From an uncultured Bacteroides sp. (GTDB taxonomy: Bacteria; Bacteroidota; Bacteroidia; Bacteroidales; Bacteroidaceae): 37,313 nt of DNA. Of this stretch, positions 9,271-18,315 are shown one piece after another. The stretch spans positions 1 to 37,313 of the forward strand of contig CALYZE010000021.1 of the NCBI GenBank assembly GCA_945607605.1, given 5' to 3'. Positions within the stretch are counted from its first letter, which is position 1. Each line of letters begins with the position of its first letter. The notes under the pieces are model-generated. The model saw only the letters and a list, made by a program, of their open reading frames with translations. It did no database searches and was not told where the DNA came from. The translations under genes and the position numbers were made by a program.

Positions 9271-10551
9271 ATGAAAAAGATCTCCATTTTATTCATTACT
9301 CTTTTATGTGTATGGGCTGCTTCGGCACAAATTCGCGGCGATGAAATTCGCGTGGTTGTTTCTCCGAATCATGCCGACTGGGTATATCGTTTGAATGAGA
9401 AAAGCACGTTTACCATTCAGATTTGGAAGGCGCAAAACCTATTGTCGAATGTGACGGTAGATTATGAATTAGGACCTGAAATGTATCCTGTTGAAACCAG
9501 GAAAGGTGTGTTGCTGAAAGACGGAACATTGAAACTAGGAGCTTCGATGAAAACGCCGGGGTTCCTTCGTTGTAAAGTCAAAGCATATGTGGGAGGACGG
9601 ACGTATGAAGGTCTGGCAACGACTGCTTATGCTCCTGAACTATTACAACCGATAACCAAACTACCTACTGACTTTAGTACCTATTGGACAAGAACGTTGG
9701 AGTCAGCCCGGAATACTCCTTTGAATCCAGTGATGACTTTGCTTCCCCAACGTTGTACAGAGACAGATAACGTGTATCACGTAAGTTTCCAGACGAAAAA
9801 TGGAGGCGGACGCTTCTACGGTATACTCAGCATTCCCAAAAAGGAAGGAACATATCCGGCCTTGTTGCGGGTCCCTGGTGCGGGTGTACGCCCCTATGGA
9901 GGCGATACCTATACAGCACCGGGAAAAATCATCACTTTGGAAATAGGTATTCATGGCATTCCTGTCACGATGGATCAAATGTTTTATGATGCTTTGGCAA
10001 GTGGAGCTTTGAGTAATTATTGGACCTTCTGCCGCCATAGCCGAGATGCTTTTTATTATAATCGCGTAATTGTAGGTGCTTTGCGTGCGGTTGATTTTAT
10101 TTGCTCTTTGTCTCAATATAACGGAACATCTTTGGGAGTGACAGGTTCCAGTCAAGGAGGCGCACTCTCCGTAATTACAGCTGCTCTCGATTCACGTGTC
10201 ACCTTTTTGGCGGCTGTACATCCTGCTTTGTGTGACCATGAAGCCTACTTTCAAAAGCGTGCTTGCGGATGGCCACATTATTTCTTTTACGACGGTACTC
10301 CTAGTGAAAAAGAACTCGAAACTGTTCGCTATTATGATACAGCTAATTTTGCTCGTATGCTGACAGTACCCGGTTGGTTTAGTTGGGGATATAATGATGA
10401 GGTCTGTCCTCCTACTTCCATGCATGCTGCATACAACGCAATTACTGCTCCGAAAGAATTGCACCCTTATCTGGAAACGGGTCATTATTGGTATCAGGAA
10501 CAATGGGAGGAGTGGCTGCAATGGCTAAGACAACAGTTAGGAGTTGAATAA
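9271..10551 (+). CDS. acetyl (xylan) esterase family protein, CE7/AXE1-like
   Basis: This is a 426-residue secreted alpha/beta hydrolase. A signal peptide ends AASAQ, and an N-terminal beta-rich domain of about 110 residues precedes the esterase domain. The CE7/AXE1 features are the nucleophile elbow TGSSQGG (S294), WGYNDEVCPP with the catalytic Asp (D376), and ETGHYW with the catalytic His (H405). CE7 enzymes remove O-acetyl groups from xylo-oligosaccharides and other acetylated sugars. It lies 30 bp upstream of the mannanase gene in the same operon. Since plant glucomannans are often O-acetylated, deacetylation of mannan fragments is the likely job here (inference). The N-terminal extension is typical of Bacteroides PUL esterases but has no clear function. 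Confidence 0.88.
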   Translation: MKKISILFITLLCVWAASAQIRGDEIRVVVSPNHADWVYRLNEKSTFTIQIWKAQNLLSNVTVDYELGPEMYPVETRKGVLLKDGTLKLGASMKTPGFLRCKVKAYVGGRTYEGLATTAYAPELLQPITKLPTDFSTYWTRTLESARNTPLNPVMTLLPQRCTETDNVYHVSFQTKNGGGRFYGILSIPKKEGTYPALLRVPGAGVRPYGGDTYTAPGKIITLEIGIHGIPVTMDQMFYDALASGALSNYWTFCRHSRDAFYYNRVIVGALRAVDFICSLSQYNGTSLGVTGSSQGGALSVITAALDSRVTFLAAVHPALCDHEAYFQKRACGWPHYFFYDGTPSEKELETVRYYDTANFARMLTVPGWFSWGYNDEVCPPTSMHAAYNAITAPKELHPYLETGHYWYQEQWEEWLQWLRQQLGVE

Positions 10552-10581
10552 ATCAAGCTTATTACTTAAACGTTAATCATC

Positions 10582-11871
10582 ATGAAGAATTATTTTTTCT
10601 TATTGTCCATTCTGCTATCTCTTTTAGGAGCTTGTACGACTAAACAAGGAGAGCATTCATTTATAAAGGTTAATGCCGATGGACAGTTTATCCGCAACGG
10701 GAAACCTTATTATTACGTGGGAACAAATTTTTGGTATGGAGCAATTCTCGGTTCAGAGGGAGAGGGCGGTAATCGTGAACGCCTGCATAAGGAACTTGAC
10801 TTCTTGAACAGTATAGGTGTCAGCAATCTCCGTGTTTTGGTAGGTGCTGATGGTGAAAATGGAGTAGAAACCCGCGTACAACCCTCCTTGCAAATAGCTC
10901 CCGGTATTTATAATGATACCATTTTAGCCGGCTTAGATTATTTTATGAACGAATTGCGCGAGCGAAACATGACAGCCGTTCTCTATCTTAACAATTCCTG
11001 GGAATGGAGTGGTGGATACTCGGTGTACCTACAATGGTCGGGGTATGGCAAAGCAGTGGTACCCGCTGTAGATGGATGGCCGGCTTACATGGAGTATGTA
11101 CAACAATATCCACAATCAGACAGTGCAAAGGTTCTGTTTGCCAATCACGTGGAATATATTGTTTCAAGAACGAATCGGTATAACCAACTAAAGTATGTAG
11201 ATGATCCCACTATTATGTCTTGGCAAATAGGTAATGAACCACGTGCTTTTTCTGCAGACAATAAAGAACCGTTTGCTCGTTGGATGGCTGAAGTAGCAGC
11301 ACAGATTAAATCACTTGACTCCAACCATATGGTTTCTTCGGGTAATGAGGGGACAGCAGGATGTGAAGAGGATATGGCTCTTTATGAGAAAATTCATGCC
11401 GATCCCAACATCGATTATCTGAATATTCATATTTGGCCTTACAATTGGGGTTGGGTAACTGCCGATAGTTTGAAAGAACTTCTACCTCAGGCAAAGCAGA
11501 AGACGAAAGAATATATAGACAATCACATGGTCATTGCTAAAAAGTATAATAAACCGATAGTACTCGAAGAATTTGGTTTTCCGCGTGACGATTTTCAGTT
11601 CTCTAAAGATGCGCCGACTACAGTGCGTGATGCCTATTATAGTTATGTGTTCGATTTGATTCGTCAAGATCGGGAGAGAGGGGGACTATTTGCCGGATGT
11701 AACTTCTGGGCATGGGGTGGCTTTGCCGAACAAACTCCCGATCATATCTATTGGGAAAAAGGGGATGATTATACGGGGGATCCTGCACAGGAACAACAAG
11801 GTCTGAATTCGGTATTTGCGACTGATACAACGATTGAAATCATTCAAGCAGAAAATGAAAAACTGAAATGA
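10582..11871 (+). CDS. GH5_7 endo-beta-1,4-mannanase, lipoprotein
   Basis: This 429-residue endo-acting hydrolase cleaves beta-1,4-mannan or glucomannan backbones. The signal peptide ends LLGAC (C18), so it is a lipoprotein, possibly at the cell surface. The single GH5 domain shows the subfamily 7 signatures: YYYVGTNFWYGA near the N-terminus, NNSWEWSGG, SWQIGNEPRA with acid/base E219, HIWPYNWGW, and VLEEFGFPRD with nucleophile E330 (E329 is adjacent). A Trp-rich FWAWGG follows near residue 380. Its length is normal for a single-domain mannanase and no carbohydrate-binding module is attached. Its stop codon overlaps the start of the next GH5 gene by 4 bp (ATGA), which implies coupled translation. 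Confidence 0.93.
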   Translation: MKNYFFLLSILLSLLGACTTKQGEHSFIKVNADGQFIRNGKPYYYVGTNFWYGAILGSEGEGGNRERLHKELDFLNSIGVSNLRVLVGADGENGVETRVQPSLQIAPGIYNDTILAGLDYFMNELRERNMTAVLYLNNSWEWSGGYSVYLQWSGYGKAVVPAVDGWPAYMEYVQQYPQSDSAKVLFANHVEYIVSRTNRYNQLKYVDDPTIMSWQIGNEPRAFSADNKEPFARWMAEVAAQIKSLDSNHMVSSGNEGTAGCEEDMALYEKIHADPNIDYLNIHIWPYNWGWVTADSLKELLPQAKQKTKEYIDNHMVIAKKYNKPIVLEEFGFPRDDFQFSKDAPTTVRDAYYSYVFDLIRQDRERGGLFAGCNFWAWGGFAEQTPDHIYWEKGDDYTGDPAQEQQGLNSVFATDTTIEIIQAENEKLK

Positions 11872-12851
11872 AAATGAAGAAATTACTGAAAATTACGTTA
11901 CTGATTGGTTGTTTAACTATAGTAGTAGGATGCAATGCGCACTCTTCAAAGAGTGGTGAAACGAAGGAAACGTTGCCTGCTCTGAAAGTTTGTGGCACTC
12001 AATTGATGAATAGTGAAGGTGATACAGTAGTATTGCAGGGGGTCAGCTACGGTTGGCATCAATTTTGGCCTCGCTTTTACAACTCCTCTTCTGTGTCTTA
12101 TCTTGCAAAGGAATGGGGTGCTCAGGTTCTTCGGGCTTCTATGGGGGTAGATCTGGATAGTGCCTGTTATGTCTATCAGCCGGAGTTCGGCATAGAGTGT
12201 GTGAAGAAAGTAGTGGATGCAGCTATTGAGCATAATGTATATGTCATTATAGACTGGCATAGCCACCATCTGCTTCTGGAGGAAGCCAAAAATTTCTTTA
12301 CCCAGATGGCAACTCTCTATAAAGGAGTCCCTAATGTGATGTATGAAATCTATAATGAACCGGTAGAGGATAGTTGGGAAGAGGTCAAAGCCTACTCCAT
12401 TGAAATTATCAAAGCCATTCGTTCCATAGAGACGGATGCTATCATCTTAGTCGGTACTCCTCATTGGGCTCAGGATGTGCATTTGGCGGCTGATTCCCCA
12501 ATTACCGGAGTGAATAATATCATGTACACACTCCATTTTTATGCCAATACACACAAACAATATTTGCGTGATCGTGCAGATTATGCATTAAGTAAAGGCT
12601 TGCCTTTGTTTGTATCTGAATGTGCCGGTATGGAAGCGTCCGGTGACGGCATCATTGATAAAGATGAATGGAACAGCTGGCTGGATTGGATGCAACAACA
12701 TTCTATCAGCTGGGTGGCTTGGTCTGTGTCAGATAAAGATGAAACTTGTTCCATGCTTTATCCGTCAGCATCTTCCGAAGGTGTTTGGAAAGATAAGGAT
12801 ATGAAGGAGTGGGGGCATATTGTGCGTGAAACTCTGAAAGGAAGGAAATAG
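11868..12851 (+). CDS. GH5_2 endo-beta-1,4-glucanase, lipoprotein
   Basis: This is a 327-residue lipoprotein (lipobox VVGC, C22) with one GH5 domain. It follows the layout of Bacillus Cel5A-type subfamily 2 enzymes: LQGVSYGWHQFWP, DWHSHH, NVMYEIYNEP with acid/base E164, YTLHFYANTH, FVSECAGM with nucleophile E251, and SWVAWSVSDKDET. The activity is probably endo-cleavage next to beta-1,4-glucose in cellulosic or glucomannan backbones. The Trp-Gly that usually follows the nucleophile is replaced by Cys-Ala. Translation is coupled to the mannanase by a 4-bp overlap; a start at the next ATG (11874) is also possible. An endo-glucanase paired with an endo-mannanase fits a mixed Glc/Man backbone. 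Confidence 0.9.
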   Translation: MKMKKLLKITLLIGCLTIVVGCNAHSSKSGETKETLPALKVCGTQLMNSEGDTVVLQGVSYGWHQFWPRFYNSSSVSYLAKEWGAQVLRASMGVDLDSACYVYQPEFGIECVKKVVDAAIEHNVYVIIDWHSHHLLLEEAKNFFTQMATLYKGVPNVMYEIYNEPVEDSWEEVKAYSIEIIKAIRSIETDAIILVGTPHWAQDVHLAADSPITGVNNIMYTLHFYANTHKQYLRDRADYALSKGLPLFVSECAGMEASGDGIIDKDEWNSWLDWMQQHSISWVAWSVSDKDETCSMLYPSASSEGVWKDKDMKEWGHIVRETLKGRK

Positions 12852-12879
12852 CTTTTCTCTCTCTTTTTTCTGCATTAGG

Positions 12880-12908
12880 GCAGATAAGGATATTTATGCC
12901 TTATTTGC
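12880..12908. repeat. inverted repeat downstream of the GH5_2 gene
   Basis: A 10-bp stem (12880-12889 with 12899-12908, one G-T pair) flanks a 9-base loop. It is followed by an A run rather than a T run, so it is not a standard terminator for the plus strand. It may be an attenuating or mRNA-end structure between the GH5 genes and susC. Confidence 0.4.
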
Positions 12909-12983
12909 TAAAAAAAAACAGGTGGCGTTAAGCAAGTATCATGATATGATAAAATAGTATATTTCTCTCTTGTTTTTTAACTC

Positions 12984-12991
12984 TACTTTTG
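12984..12991 (+). promoter_or_regulatory. Bacteroides -7 box for the susCD operon
   Basis: TACTTTTG is an exact TAnnTTTG match 238 bases upstream of the SusC start. It would give a leader of about 230 nt. The spacer 12852-13229 holds this box, an inverted repeat, a small upstream reading frame (13045-13092) and a hairpin (13182-13197), and no full gene. Confidence 0.55.
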
Positions 12992-13044
12992 TCATACACA
13001 AAGGAATACAATTTTTGATATTAACTACAAATGTTTAACCACCG

Positions 13045-13092
13045 ATGAAAATGAAAAATGCCTATGAGGAAGGAATAGCATCTCCGTTGTAA
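13045..13092 (+). other. possible 15-codon upstream ORF in the susC leader
   Basis: An ATG at 13045 opens a frame of 15 codons, MKMKNAYEEGIASPL, ending in TAA. It is preceded by an even shorter frame (13031-13048, MFNHR) whose stop overlaps the ATG. It lies within the expected susC leader. Such a short frame can occur by chance, and no coding evidence exists beyond the open frame. Confidence 0.25.
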
Positions 13093-13181
13093 CTAATCAA
13101 CTTTTTGAGTAAAGGTTTTTATTAATAAAAGGTCTATTTGCTTCCAAAAGAAAGTTTAACCTTATATTAAAAACTCGGTAG

Positions 13182-13197
13182 TTGCCAAACGTGGCAA
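13182..13197 (+). promoter_or_regulatory. small hairpin in the susC 5' leader
   Basis: TTGCCA (13182-13187) and TGGCAA (13192-13197) form a 6-bp perfect stem with a 4-base loop. It lies 32 bases upstream of the SusC ATG. It could act on the mRNA leader or, as a dyad, bind a protein. The function is not known. Confidence 0.35.
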
Positions 13198-13229
13198 TGC
13201 CAATATATTAATCTAAGAAAAATACAAGT

Positions 13230-16200
13230 ATGAATTTGAATTTCAGAAGAACCGCGCTGCTTGTGGGGATCTGTTCGGCTGTCAGCCTGATCTATACTCC
13301 GCAACTTTTTGCCGCATCAATAGATGCAACTGAGGCTGTGCAGCAAGCAAAAAAAATCACAGGTACCGTATCAGATGCAATGGGCCCGGTTATTGGTGCC
13401 AATATTTTAGAGAAAGGTACGACCAATGGTGTGATTACCGATATGAATGGTAACTTTTCATTAAACGTACATCCGGGTGCTACAATTGTTGTTTCTTTTG
13501 TAGGTTATCAACCACAAGAAATGGTGGTAGGCAATCAATCCTCTTTCAATATCCAATTGAAAGAAGATACCGAACTGCTGGACGAAGTAGTAGTAATGGG
13601 TTATGGTGTGCAGAAAAAGAAATTAGTGACAGGTGCTACGGTTGAAGTAAAAGGGGAAGATATTGCACGGTTGAATACAACCCAAGCGTTGGGTGCTCTG
13701 CAAAGTCAGTCTCCGGGTGTTAATATTCAGGCTGTTTCGGGCCAGCCGGGTGATGGTTTTAAGGTGACGATTCGTGGTGCCGGTACGAACGGTGATACGA
13801 AACCTCTCTATATCATTGATGGGGTGAGCGGTGATATCAACAATCTGAACCCCGCAGACATTGAGCGTATTGATGTGCTGAAAGATGCTGCTTCTTGCGC
13901 CATCTATGGTTCGGCTGCTGCCAATGGAGTTGTTTTGGTGACGACGAAACAGGGCAAAGAAGGCAAAATACAGGTGAGCTATGATGGAAATATCGGTTGG
14001 CAAGATGTTTATAAGATGCCTGATTTGCTAAACGCTAAACAATACATGGAAGTACAGAACATGGTTCGTTACAACAGTGGAGCTGAACCGCATGACTGGT
14101 CACGTTTCATTGATGCTAATTTGTTGGCCGCTTATCAGAATGGTTCGAATGAAGGTTCTAATTTTATGGAAGCTTTGCGTAACGAAAATGCAGTAACTAC
14201 CAATCATGCACTTAACATTACCAGTGGTACAGATCGTACCAAATTCTCTACTGGTTTGGGTTATCAATACCAAGATGGTGTGTTTGGCAATGTAGCTAAA
14301 TCAGACTATCGTCGTTTCACCGCCCGCATGAATTCCGAACATGTGATTTACCGTAACGATGACGGTCTTGATGTGGTAAAAATCGGTGAGAATCTTTATT
14401 ACCAACATATACAGAAGCAAGGCCTCGATAATGGTAATCAATATGGTAACATGCTTTCAAATATGTTGCGTGCCAATCCGTTGGTTCCCATTTATAATGA
14501 AAATGGTGAATACTTCGGTTATGAGGATCTGAAAAATTCAGGTTCTGAAGGGTGGTTTAATTATAACTCATATACTACCAATCCCGTTGCTTCCATGATG
14601 AATGGGCAGAGTGCCAATAACAAAAGCACTAATTTTGGCTTTAACCTCAGCGGATGGTTGGAGATTCAGCCTATCAAGAATCTAGTCTATCGTGGGCAAG
14701 TAAATTATAATCAAAGTTCTTGGTCATGGCGGGCTTACTTGCCTGTTTATAAGTTGAACGATCAAGGAGATAGCCGTTCTATTGATCAGGTAACCAATCA
14801 AACCGGTTTAGGCTGGGGATGGAGTACCACGAATACCATCAATTACAAATTCAACCTTGCTAAACATGATTTCGATGTATTGGTAGGTACAGAATACGGT
14901 GAATCCCGTCCGGATTATGGTTTTTCTCTGAATGCCACTGCTACTAATTCTGTGTTTGGCGATTTGGATCATGCTTATATGTCTTTTGTGAAGAATAATA
15001 CCGGTAAGGCAACTGTGTCTGGAAAACCTTACGGTGACTCTCGCGGTATGTCTTATTTTGGTCGTTTGAATTACAACTTCAACGAAACCTATATGGTGTC
15101 GGCCATTATTCGTGCCGATGGTTCATCTGTATTTGCACCGGGCAAACGCTGGGGATATTTCCCTTCATTCTCTGCCGGTTGGGTAGTATCTAATGAAAAG
15201 TTTATGGAAAATGCGCAACGTTGGCTTGAGTTCTTGAAACTGCGTGCGGGTTGGGGCCAGAACGGTAATAAGAATGCTGTGGACGCATTTGCTTATCAAG
15301 CTACGTTTGCGTATGATGCTTACAGTAACTATTCTTTTGGCAACAACAAGGATGGTTACACCTCAGGAGCTTCTCCTGCGCGTTTGGCGAATGAAGAGAT
15401 TACCTGGGAAACCTCGGAACAAATGAATATCGGTTTGGATGCACGCTTTTTGAGCGGTCGTCTAGGACTTACTTTCGATTTGTATGAGAAGCAAACCAAA
15501 GATTTGCTGTTGAAAGTACCTGTAACTCCTACTACTGGTTTCTCTGAACAATTGAAAAATGCGGGTACCGTGCGTAATCGTGGTATAGAACTGGCATTAA
15601 ACTGGAATGACCGTATCGGCAAAGATATTACGTATGGCATTAATTGGAATATGGCATATAACCAGAATGAAGTGACTGAAGTGAACAGTACCCGTAAATA
15701 TAACAATGGCGGCAACGACCTTCTTTCTCAAGGCACCGGCTATATGACCCGTTTTGAAGAAGGACATGCTATCGGTTATTTCTGGGGATATAAGACAAAC
15801 GGAGTGATTCAGAATCAAGAGGATTTGGCTGCCTATGCTGCTACATTAAAAGATGGAAAAGCAGCTAATTCATTGCAAGGTGCTGGATTGAAACCGGGCG
15901 ACTTGAAGTTTGTGGATGTAAATGGAGATGGCGTAATCAATGCAGAAGATAAGACTGATCTTGGCAATCCTCATCCTGACGTGACAATGGGGCTCAGCTT
16001 GAACTTTGGCTATAAAGGTTTTGATGTGTCTGTTACCGGATTTGCAGCTTTGGGTCAGCAAGTAGCTCGTTCTTATCGTAAGTTTACTGACGGTGAACAA
16101 GAAAACTACACCACCGAAGTGTATAACTACTGGCATGGCGAAGGAACTTCCAATAAATACCCTCTGATTGCACGTATGAACGAAGGTGTGAACTGGCAGT

Positions 16201-16475
16201 CTATTTCTGACATTTATGTAGAGAATGCAGATTATTTCCGCCTGCAGAATTTGACGGTTGGTTACGACTTCAAGCGATTGTGGAAGAACTGTCCGTTCCA
16301 GCAACTACGTGTATATGCTGCTGCGCAAAACTTATTCACCATTACGGGCTACAAGGGTATGGATCCCGAAAATGGTCGTGCCATCAATAACAATGAACCT
16401 TGGGTGACGGGTGTGGACGTAGGTAACTATCCTATGCCTCGTACTTATATGTTTGGTGTTAATGTTAAATTCTAA
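13230..16475 (+). CDS. SusC-like TonB-dependent outer membrane transporter
   Basis: This 1081-residue outer membrane importer moves oligosaccharides into the periplasm using TonB energy, together with the SusD lid encoded next. After the signal peptide (cleavage near residue 29) comes a carboxypeptidase-regulatory-like domain (ITGTVSDAMGPVIGANIL to about 112). The SusC-type TonB box DEVVVMGYG is at 119-126. The plug domain holds PGVNIQAVSGQPG, PLYIIDGVSG and IERIDVLKDAASCAIYGSAA. The rest is a beta-barrel ending in the aromatic strand TYMFGVNVKF, the usual outer membrane terminus. No extra N-terminal signalling domain is present. The gene is 13 bp upstream of susD and has its own promoter and long leader. 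Confidence 0.97.
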   Translation: MNLNFRRTALLVGICSAVSLIYTPQLFAASIDATEAVQQAKKITGTVSDAMGPVIGANILEKGTTNGVITDMNGNFSLNVHPGATIVVSFVGYQPQEMVVGNQSSFNIQLKEDTELLDEVVVMGYGVQKKKLVTGATVEVKGEDIARLNTTQALGALQSQSPGVNIQAVSGQPGDGFKVTIRGAGTNGDTKPLYIIDGVSGDINNLNPADIERIDVLKDAASCAIYGSAAANGVVLVTTKQGKEGKIQVSYDGNIGWQDVYKMPDLLNAKQYMEVQNMVRYNSGAEPHDWSRFIDANLLAAYQNGSNEGSNFMEALRNENAVTTNHALNITSGTDRTKFSTGLGYQYQDGVFGNVAKSDYRRFTARMNSEHVIYRNDDGLDVVKIGENLYYQHIQKQGLDNGNQYGNMLSNMLRANPLVPIYNENGEYFGYEDLKNSGSEGWFNYNSYTTNPVASMMNGQSANNKSTNFGFNLSGWLEIQPIKNLVYRGQVNYNQSSWSWRAYLPVYKLNDQGDSRSIDQVTNQTGLGWGWSTTNTINYKFNLAKHDFDVLVGTEYGESRPDYGFSLNATATNSVFGDLDHAYMSFVKNNTGKATVSGKPYGDSRGMSYFGRLNYNFNETYMVSAIIRADGSSVFAPGKRWGYFPSFSAGWVVSNEKFMENAQRWLEFLKLRAGWGQNGNKNAVDAFAYQATFAYDAYSNYSFGNNKDGYTSGASPARLANEEITWETSEQMNIGLDARFLSGRLGLTFDLYEKQTKDLLLKVPVTPTTGFSEQLKNAGTVRNRGIELALNWNDRIGKDITYGINWNMAYNQNEVTEVNSTRKYNNGGNDLLSQGTGYMTRFEEGHAIGYFWGYKTNGVIQNQEDLAAYAATLKDGKAANSLQGAGLKPGDLKFVDVNGDGVINAEDKTDLGNPHPDVTMGLSLNFGYKGFDVSVTGFAALGQQVARSYRKFTDGEQENYTTEVYNYWHGEGTSNKYPLIARMNEGVNWQSISDIYVENADYFRLQNLTVGYDFKRLWKNCPFQQLRVYAAAQNLFTITGYKGMDPENGRAINNNEPWVTGVDVGNYPMPRTYMFGVNVKF

Positions 16476-16488
16476 AAATGATTACACA

Positions 16489-18276
16489 ATGAAAAAAATA
16501 ACCTATTTGTTGACTTCTGCATGTATTGCAATGGGCGTTGCCTCTTGTGATATTAATAATGTAGAAAATATGGGTGAACTGTCAACCGAAAACTTCCCGG
16601 TATCCGAAGCAGATGGTATTGCTGCTTTGGCGGGTATTTATCAGAACCTGAATGCAGTGCATGCCAATCCCCAGGAATCGTTTTTGTATTATGCACAGTT
16701 GGCCAGCGATGATGCATTAGGTGGCGGTGGAACGAATGATAAACTGATGCAGGCTATGGACTTGATCACCAACTACAATGCTGATATGACCAATAATTTC
16801 TGGGTACAGCGTTATCAAGGTATCAACCGTGCCAATACATTAATCAGCTCATTGCCCAATACCGCTATGAGCGATGACAGTAAAGCACAATTCCTGGGCG
16901 AGGCACTTTTCCTTCGTGCCTATTATCATTTTGACTTGGCCAGTATGTATGGCAATGTTCCTTTGGTAACGGTTCCTTCGGGAGATTTGGTTGTCCAGGG
17001 AGATGTATCCGTGCTCTATGGACAAATGTTGCAAGATTTGCGTGATGCTATTGAGATGATGCCCGCTGTTCGCAACACCGATGGACATGTAGATAAATAC
17101 ACAGCCGAAGCGTTATTGGCTCGTATCTTCTTGTTCTATACAGGTATGTATGGCAATGGTGCAACGTTGGCCGACCTTACCAGTACTACTTATAATCCAA
17201 TGCCTTCTGTTGCGCTGCCTGATGGTTCTACGTTGACCAAAGAAAATGTGATTGACTATTTGGATGACTGTGTGAACAACTCCGGTTATACCCTTGTGTC
17301 GGACTATCGCGCTTTGTGGGCGTATACCAATCGTTATACGGTAAATGATTACAAATATACGAAAGAACAAGGATTGAAATGGGCGGAAGATGACAATGCT
17401 GTTAATCCGGAATCGATGTTTGCCATCAAATTCAACAAATTAGCTTCATGGAATACGACGATTGGTTATGGGAATGGAATTGCCTTGCACGTGGGTGTAC
17501 GCGGAGGCCAAACCTATGAAAATACTTTCCCTTTTGGACAAGGTTGGGGAGCAGGTCCTGTAGCACCTAACTTGGTAGATGATTGGAAAAGTGCCGATCG
17601 TGAGGGTAAAGACATCCGTCGGGAAGCGACCATTCAAGATTGGACTACGCAGTCTACTTACACGTATGGTGGTTGGGCCGACTTTGTGCAGGAAACTGAT
17701 TTTTATGCCAAGAAATGGGCACCTATCTCTTGTGTGAATGATGGCTCGCAAGAAGAATACATCAAAGTCAGCGAGAATCCATACGTATGTTGTTTTGAAA
17801 ACTTAATGTATGGAGCTTCAGGTTGGGATCAAGGTGCCAATAATATGCAGTTGAACAATATACATGATTTGGTTCTCATCCGTTTTGCTGATGTGCTGCT
17901 GATGCAGAGTGAACTGAAGGAAGATGTGTCCGGCATCAATAGAGTGCGTAAACGTGCGGGCTTAGATCCGATTGGGGCGTATTCGCTTACAGCTTTGCAA
18001 AACGAACGTCGTTGGGAGTTGGCTCTTGAAGGTATTCGCTGGAATGACATTCGTCGTTGGCACATTGCTGCTGCTGCATTGTCTAAACAAGAAAACCAGC
18101 CGGTTTATTATTGCGGTCAGCCTGATAAAAACAAACCTCACAATGGCGGGTATGTGGCTCGATACAATGCTACTGCCGGTTTCCATAAAATGCCTGAAAG
18201 CCAAGTTGCCATTGGTAGTGTAGTGCAGAATGAAGGATGGACGGGTGCCGACAGTGAATACAACGGTTGGAAATAA
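16489..18276 (+). CDS. SusD/RagB-like surface glycan-binding lipoprotein
   Basis: This outer membrane lipoprotein pairs with SusC and captures oligosaccharides as the lid of the transporter. I chose the ATG at 16489 because it gives a clean signal peptide (MKKITYLLTSACIAMGVASC, lipobox C20). The frame is open to 16453, but that would overlap the susC end and add 12 unlikely residues. The family shows in the helical TPR-like segments (NNFWVQRYQGINRANTLI, FLGEALFLRAYYHFDLASMY, YTAEALLARIFLFYTGMYG) and the C-terminal RWELALEGIRWNDIRRW signature. The length of about 595 residues is normal. It follows SusC by 13 bp and is followed by a third surface lipoprotein. Confidence 0.96.
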   Translation: MKKITYLLTSACIAMGVASCDINNVENMGELSTENFPVSEADGIAALAGIYQNLNAVHANPQESFLYYAQLASDDALGGGGTNDKLMQAMDLITNYNADMTNNFWVQRYQGINRANTLISSLPNTAMSDDSKAQFLGEALFLRAYYHFDLASMYGNVPLVTVPSGDLVVQGDVSVLYGQMLQDLRDAIEMMPAVRNTDGHVDKYTAEALLARIFLFYTGMYGNGATLADLTSTTYNPMPSVALPDGSTLTKENVIDYLDDCVNNSGYTLVSDYRALWAYTNRYTVNDYKYTKEQGLKWAEDDNAVNPESMFAIKFNKLASWNTTIGYGNGIALHVGVRGGQTYENTFPFGQGWGAGPVAPNLVDDWKSADREGKDIRREATIQDWTTQSTYTYGGWADFVQETDFYAKKWAPISCVNDGSQEEYIKVSENPYVCCFENLMYGASGWDQGANNMQLNNIHDLVLIRFADVLLMQSELKEDVSGINRVRKRAGLDPIGAYSLTALQNERRWELALEGIRWNDIRRWHIAAAALSKQENQPVYYCGQPDKNKPHNGGYVARYNATAGFHKMPESQVAIGSVVQNEGWTGADSEYNGWK

Positions 18277-18315
18277 GTCCGACTCAATGTCTAATTTTAA
18301 CAAGCAACTTATAGT

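Noticed and set aside
12880-12908. Inverted repeat as a terminator between the GH5 genes and susC
   Set aside because: The stem is followed by A residues, not T, and is AT-rich, so it lacks the hallmark of a rho-independent terminator.
16453-16488. ATG at 16453 as the SusD start
   Set aside because: It lies inside susC and adds 12 residues in front of a perfect lipoprotein signal peptide that starts at 16489.
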